Assembly: GCF_032884065.1 (NCBI RefSeq)
Contig: NC_088883.1
Location: forward strand, 31,878,568 to 31,942,567
Origin: Artemia franciscana
Lineage: Eukaryota; Arthropoda; Branchiopoda; Anostraca; Artemiidae
Direction of reading: 5' to 3'
DNA length: 64,000 bases
The position numbers and the translations under genes are program-made. Below, piece after piece: positions 60,024-64,000 of the stretch; position 1 is the first letter of the stretch; each line of letters opens with the position of its first letter. The notes below the pieces were generated by a model that was given only the letters and a program-made list of their open reading frames with translations, did no database searches and was not told the origin of the DNA.

Positions 60024-61157
60024 TAAATTAAGAAAAGGTTTTTCAACCAAAATTGAGGAGTAACATTAAAACTTAAAATGAGCGAAAATCATTGGGTATA
60101 TAAGGATGTCCACCCCCTTGTCAGTACCATGTTCTTACGGTTAAGTTCGAATCGTGTTACAATTCTTTAAGAATGACCCCTGAATTACAAAGGCTGTTCA
60201 ATTAGAATCAATAGCTCTTTTGAAAGGACTAAAAAAAAAACAACGTAAAGAGTGAAATATTGACGAGGAGGTGAGTCCCCTCATATATGTGATAATTTCT
60301 GCTCGTTTTAAATTTTAATATCGCTCCTTACTTTCAGTTGAAACACTTATTCTTTTATCTAATTTCTGATCGTTTTTAAAATAATGTTGGGAAATCTGGC
60401 GCCCTTCATGGATAAATTATTTTTCCAACGAGAAATTCCTCCATGAAAATATTTTTCCGCAAAACCCCTCCCCAGACCCCCTCCCATCAAAGAAAATCCC
60501 CCCTGAAAATGTCTGCATACTTCCCAATAACCAACATTATATGTCAACAATGGGCGAAGTTCATAGCTTTCAGCCCTTCCCCCAGAGACTGTGGGGGATG
60601 AATTCATCTTCAAAGACCTAGTTATTATATTTTTCGACTATATTGAACAAAATGGCCTTCTCAAAATTCATTCTGGTGACTTTTGGGAAAAATTAGCATG
60701 GGAGGGAGCCTAGTAGCTCTCCAATTCTATTTGTCACTTAGAAAGGGCAGTAGAACATATAATTTCGATCGTAGAAGCCCTCTTGAAATAATCTAGGACC
60801 ACTGGGTCGATACGATCACCCCTGAGGCTTCTTACAAAAAAAAATCCACATTTTCATAGATAGGAGCTTTAAACCTCTGCAGTAGAGTTTTCTGATACGC
60901 TTAATCTGATGGTGTAATTTTCATTAGCATTAAATAACTCTTAGGGGATGTTTTTCCCCTTTTTTTGACAATCACTCAAATTTTCTCAGGCACGTAACTT
61001 TTGATCGATAACACCGAAATTGATGTATTTAAAATAAGTATAAGAATCTGATTCTTTTGATGTATCTATTGGTATCACAATTCCATTTTTTGGAGTTTCG
61101 GTTACTGTTGAGCCGGGTCGCTCCTTACTTACAGTTTGTTACCACAAACTATTTGAT
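60024..61157 (-). mobile_element. Copy of the dominant non-autonomous repeat
   Basis: Reverse orientation: terminal module at 60040-60340, body with GCGTATCAG-type and TCAGGCACGTAACTTTTGAT blocks, ending CGCTCCTTACTTACAGTTTG. The terminal hairpin here is AGTTTG-TTACCA-CAAACT (61133-61150), with both sides of the stem changed relative to other copies. Confidence 0.78.
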
Positions 61158-62474
61158 GACGAAGCCACATTTCATTCAATGCATGCATATCTAGCTGAGA
61201 AAATTTGCATATTTCTGTTAGATAATCAAATGAACTGCATAGGCCAAGGCAATTTAAATGGAAAGCGTTAAACCTTTGTGGACCCATAGTAGATTTATTT
61301 CCAATATCAACTTAAAATTTGTATTTAATCATTGGAAATTTATCCATCGTGCCTTTATCACGATGCGTTATTTAAAATTTCATTTCCTGGGACAACAGAA
61401 CTCGACAAATTTCTCTCAAAGGTTTTCAATCTATCATTATTGTAATCCAGTCTTTTAAAGAACTAAGTCTAGGAAGAAAACAGAGAAACTGATAGAAAAA
61501 CTAAATCTATTTGTAACAACCACAAGTGGTCTGCTAGGACCACTTATAAAAAATAGAAGAAGAGGAAAATCACGTAAGAAATTGATTTCGCTCAGAAAGG
61601 GCATTAGAACATTTAATGCCGATCGTAGAAGCCCTCTTGAAATAATCTAGGACCACTGGGTCGATACGATCACCTCTGAGGCTTTTGACAAAAGAAAAAT
61701 CCACATTTTTGCAGATATGAGCTTCAAACCTCTTCAGTAGAGTTTTCTATACGCTTATTCTGATGGTGGGATTTTCTTTAACATTCTATGACTTTTAGGG
61801 GTTGTTTTCCCCTTTTTCGAAAATTACTCAAATTTTCTCAGGCACGTAACTTTTGATCGTTAACACCAAAATATTTGGTGATATAATTGAAATCAGCATA
61901 AAAACTCGATTCTTTTGATGTTTCTATTGGTATCAAAATTCCGTGTCTTGGAGTTTTGGTTACTGTTGAGCCGGGTCGCTCCTTACTTACAGTTCGTTAC
62001 CACGTACTATTTTATTATGAAGCCAAGTTTAATTTAGTGCATGCATATCTACCTCAGAAAAGTTACATATTTCTGTTAGATAATTAAATGAATTACATAG
62101 GCCTTGGCAATTTAAATGGAACTCGCGAAACCTTTCCGGACCCATAGTAGATTTATTTCTAACATCCACTTAAAATTTGTATCTACCCATTAGAAATTTT
62201 TCCACCGTGCCTTTATCATAATCTCGATTTAAAAATTCATTTCCTTGAACAATTGAAGTCGACAAGTTTCTCTCAAAGGTTTTCAATCTATCATTATTGT
62301 AATCCAACTTCCTTGTATCCAACTGTAGGAAGAAAACAAAGAAACTGATAGAAAAACTAAATATATTGTAACAACCACAAGTGGTCTTCAGCATCTAGGA
62401 AGGCTGCATTCAGTAAAAAAAGAAAAACTGAAAAAATAGAAGAAGAGGAAAATCACATAAGAAATAAAAATAAC
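60767..62474. repeat. 854-bp tandem duplication
   Basis: GATCGTAGAAGCCCTCTTGA at 60767 recurs at 61621, and the match continues through the repeat end (61157/62012) and about 450 bases of flank (GCATGCATATCTA, ACCCATAGTAGATTTATTTC, CAACCACAAGTGGTC). Moderate divergence and small gaps show it is not recent. Nearest edges are approximate. Confidence 0.85.
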
Positions 62475-63560
62475 AAAATAATGCAATTGAAGAAAAATAT
62501 AATTATTTTCTCCATTAGGCACACAATTGTACTAGCGCCCTTTACCACAATCACAAAGTTCATTTAATGACAGGAAAATTACCAACTAGTTACTGTATTG
62601 GTTCATTCTACACATTAATTTAAAGAACTTTCTCCATATTACATGTTTTTCATAGAAAAGTAACGAGCTCCATTAAGCCAAGATGAGCAGAACTGACATC
62701 TAAATATATTTATTCCTTAAAGTTTTGATAATTTTCTGTTTATGAAGATAAAAAAATGAAAACATTTCATCGTATTTTTTTCAGTAAAGTGCAGATTATG
62801 TTTCTGTTCTTGAGAAGGCATGGGGGTTATCCGCCCTACTCTTTTTAATTTTTGCTCGTTTTGATCATGACTTGGCTATTTAATGTAATTTCTCTTCGTT
62901 TTAATTTTCATTTATTTATTGATAGTTATTTGTGGTAATTTTGCACATGGAAAATAATATGACTTTATTTCAGCTCATTATTGGCTTAATGCAGCTCTTT
63001 ACATTTCTTAGAAAGACTTTTTTGTAGAATTTTTAAAAATTAATTTCTGTTCGTTTTTTATTTTAATTGTCTTTTTAATAGAAAAAATAGCATTTTATAT
63101 ATATTCACTTTCTTCTAGAAGAATCCAAAGTTTGAGTTGCTAATTGTAAGTTGAAGACACTTTTTCAACATGTTCTAATCCTGACACAAACTGTATGTTT
63201 TAATTAATTTTAAACTCCTGAAGTTAACATAAAAAACAAATATTACTTTCATTCCCAAAAGATTCCATCTTTGCTTTTGACAACTCTGACACTCTTTTGA
63301 TTTATTTAAATTGTAATTGGAGAAGTGGTAATAGTAGTGGTTTTAAAATTTTCAACTTAATGCTCCCAGTCGTTCTCTATATATTACTTAGGTGTCTTAT
63401 TGGCAAATAAAAAAAAAAATGCCTTTTAATTTAGTTTAAGGAATCATTTAGTCGAAAAGCATTATGGGCCAATTATATAGTTGGGGTAGGGGCTTAAATC
63501 ACTATATCCCTAAAGATATTGATGCTGAACCCTTTTACTTTGCTGAACCAAATAGCTATC
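62475..63560. other. A+T-rich gene-free stretch
   Basis: Short AATTTCTGTTCGTTTT traces (63041-63058) of the dominant repeat. No gene. Confidence 0.35.
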
Positions 63561-63593
63561 TCAAAAGTTTAACTGGATCTGTTCAGATAATGA

Positions 63594-63893
63594 ATGCTCT
63601 TGATAGAAGGGCTGCTTGTCCTCCAATCTCGTTTTACTCTTAAAAAGGTTCCAAAAATTTTAATTTTGAGTCAGACTAGTTCCTTTAAAAGTTTCAATGA
63701 CATTTCTAGCTATTATAGAGAGCAGCTTCGTATAACACCGCTTATATGTCCTGTCGAAAACAAAGTTGTTAACCTAGAAGTATACGAAATCAATTACTGG
63801 AAATTAGTTACCTTTGACGTGTACCTGCTTGTTACAAGACTATTAATTTTCAAGCGTGACCTACACAGGTTAAGTCAGGTATTGAATCAGTGA
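63594..63893 (+). CDS. Unrecognised 99-codon ORF near the window end
   Basis: Reads smoothly (FDVYLLVTRLLIFKRDLHRL, LICPVENKVVNLEVYEINYW), with less extreme composition than the surrounding frames and A+T content. I do not recognise a family, see no signal peptide and cannot place splice sites. The upstream frame (about 63470-63600) also looks protein-like (DIDAEPFYFAEPNSYLKSL), so this may be a piece of a degraded element or an exon. Confidence 0.25.
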   Translation: MLLIEGLLVLQSRFTLKKVPKILILSQTSSFKSFNDISSYYREQLRITPLICPVENKVVNLEVYEINYWKLVTFDVYLLVTRLLIFKRDLHRLSQVLNQ

Positions 63894-64000
63894 GGTGTTA
63901 CATTGAATTGGCTTTAGTTGTTTCGGTGCATAAATGATTACGTATTGAAGATTCATCTTGGACCAAGAAATCTAAAAGACACATACTTTTTATTCTACAT

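Overview
This is an A+T-rich eukaryotic window crowded with transposable elements. Its only host genes that I can defend are three small paralogous genes for secreted, tyrosine-rich proteins. The gene style (TATA box, TCAGTT initiator, a first coding exon of only three codons MKY/MKF, then an intron) is that of arthropod cuticle or secreted-protein genes. The repeat mixture (RTE and other LINEs, a Penelope-like element, hAT, long TA tracts) fits a crustacean-like genome. I would guess a branchiopod such as a brine shrimp, but the sequence alone does not prove the species.

Host genes: gene A (minus, 1933-4244), gene B (plus, 20584-25221) and gene C (minus, 47192-50252). Each encodes a signal peptide, an acidic pro-segment, then three tyrosine/histidine/serine/glycine-rich peptide modules. 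The modules are separated by furin-type R-x-K-R sites and short acidic spacers (EAPVEEALEGAE type). This is the layout of a multi-peptide precursor. All three share a core promoter with a TGACGTAATTCCAG motif, a CCACACCC motif, a TATA box and an initiator at nearly fixed spacing. A fourth copy of this promoter, with a decayed exon 1 and part of the intron, lies at about 35990-36690.

Layout: genes A and B sit on the arms of a large inverted duplication (about 400-4630 and 20198-26545). The 15.5-kb spacer holds a Penelope-like fragment (4680-5720), an RTE LINE with an intact 974-residue ORF (5850-9358), a foldback element (9659-10047), an RTE 3' fragment, microsatellites, a dimeric copy of the dominant non-autonomous repeat (12101-14490) and other dispersed repeats. 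The arm with gene B is interrupted inside the intron by an inverted copy of the same dimer (21478-24274).

From 26.5 to 42 kb: more copies of the dominant repeat, a retroelement remnant bracketed by 321-bp direct repeats, a long TA tract, the orphan promoter, a 16-bp minisatellite and dispersed repeats. From 42.6 to 46.5 kb is a decayed LINE with its own hairpin-element insertion. Gene C follows (47-50.4 kb). Then come a full-length copy of the dominant repeat (53316-55018), a TA tract, a decayed minus-strand LINE (55731-57120), a hAT transposon with exact 8-bp target duplications (57225-59027) and an 854-bp tandem duplication (60767-62474). The last 1.5 kb holds nothing I can identify with confidence.
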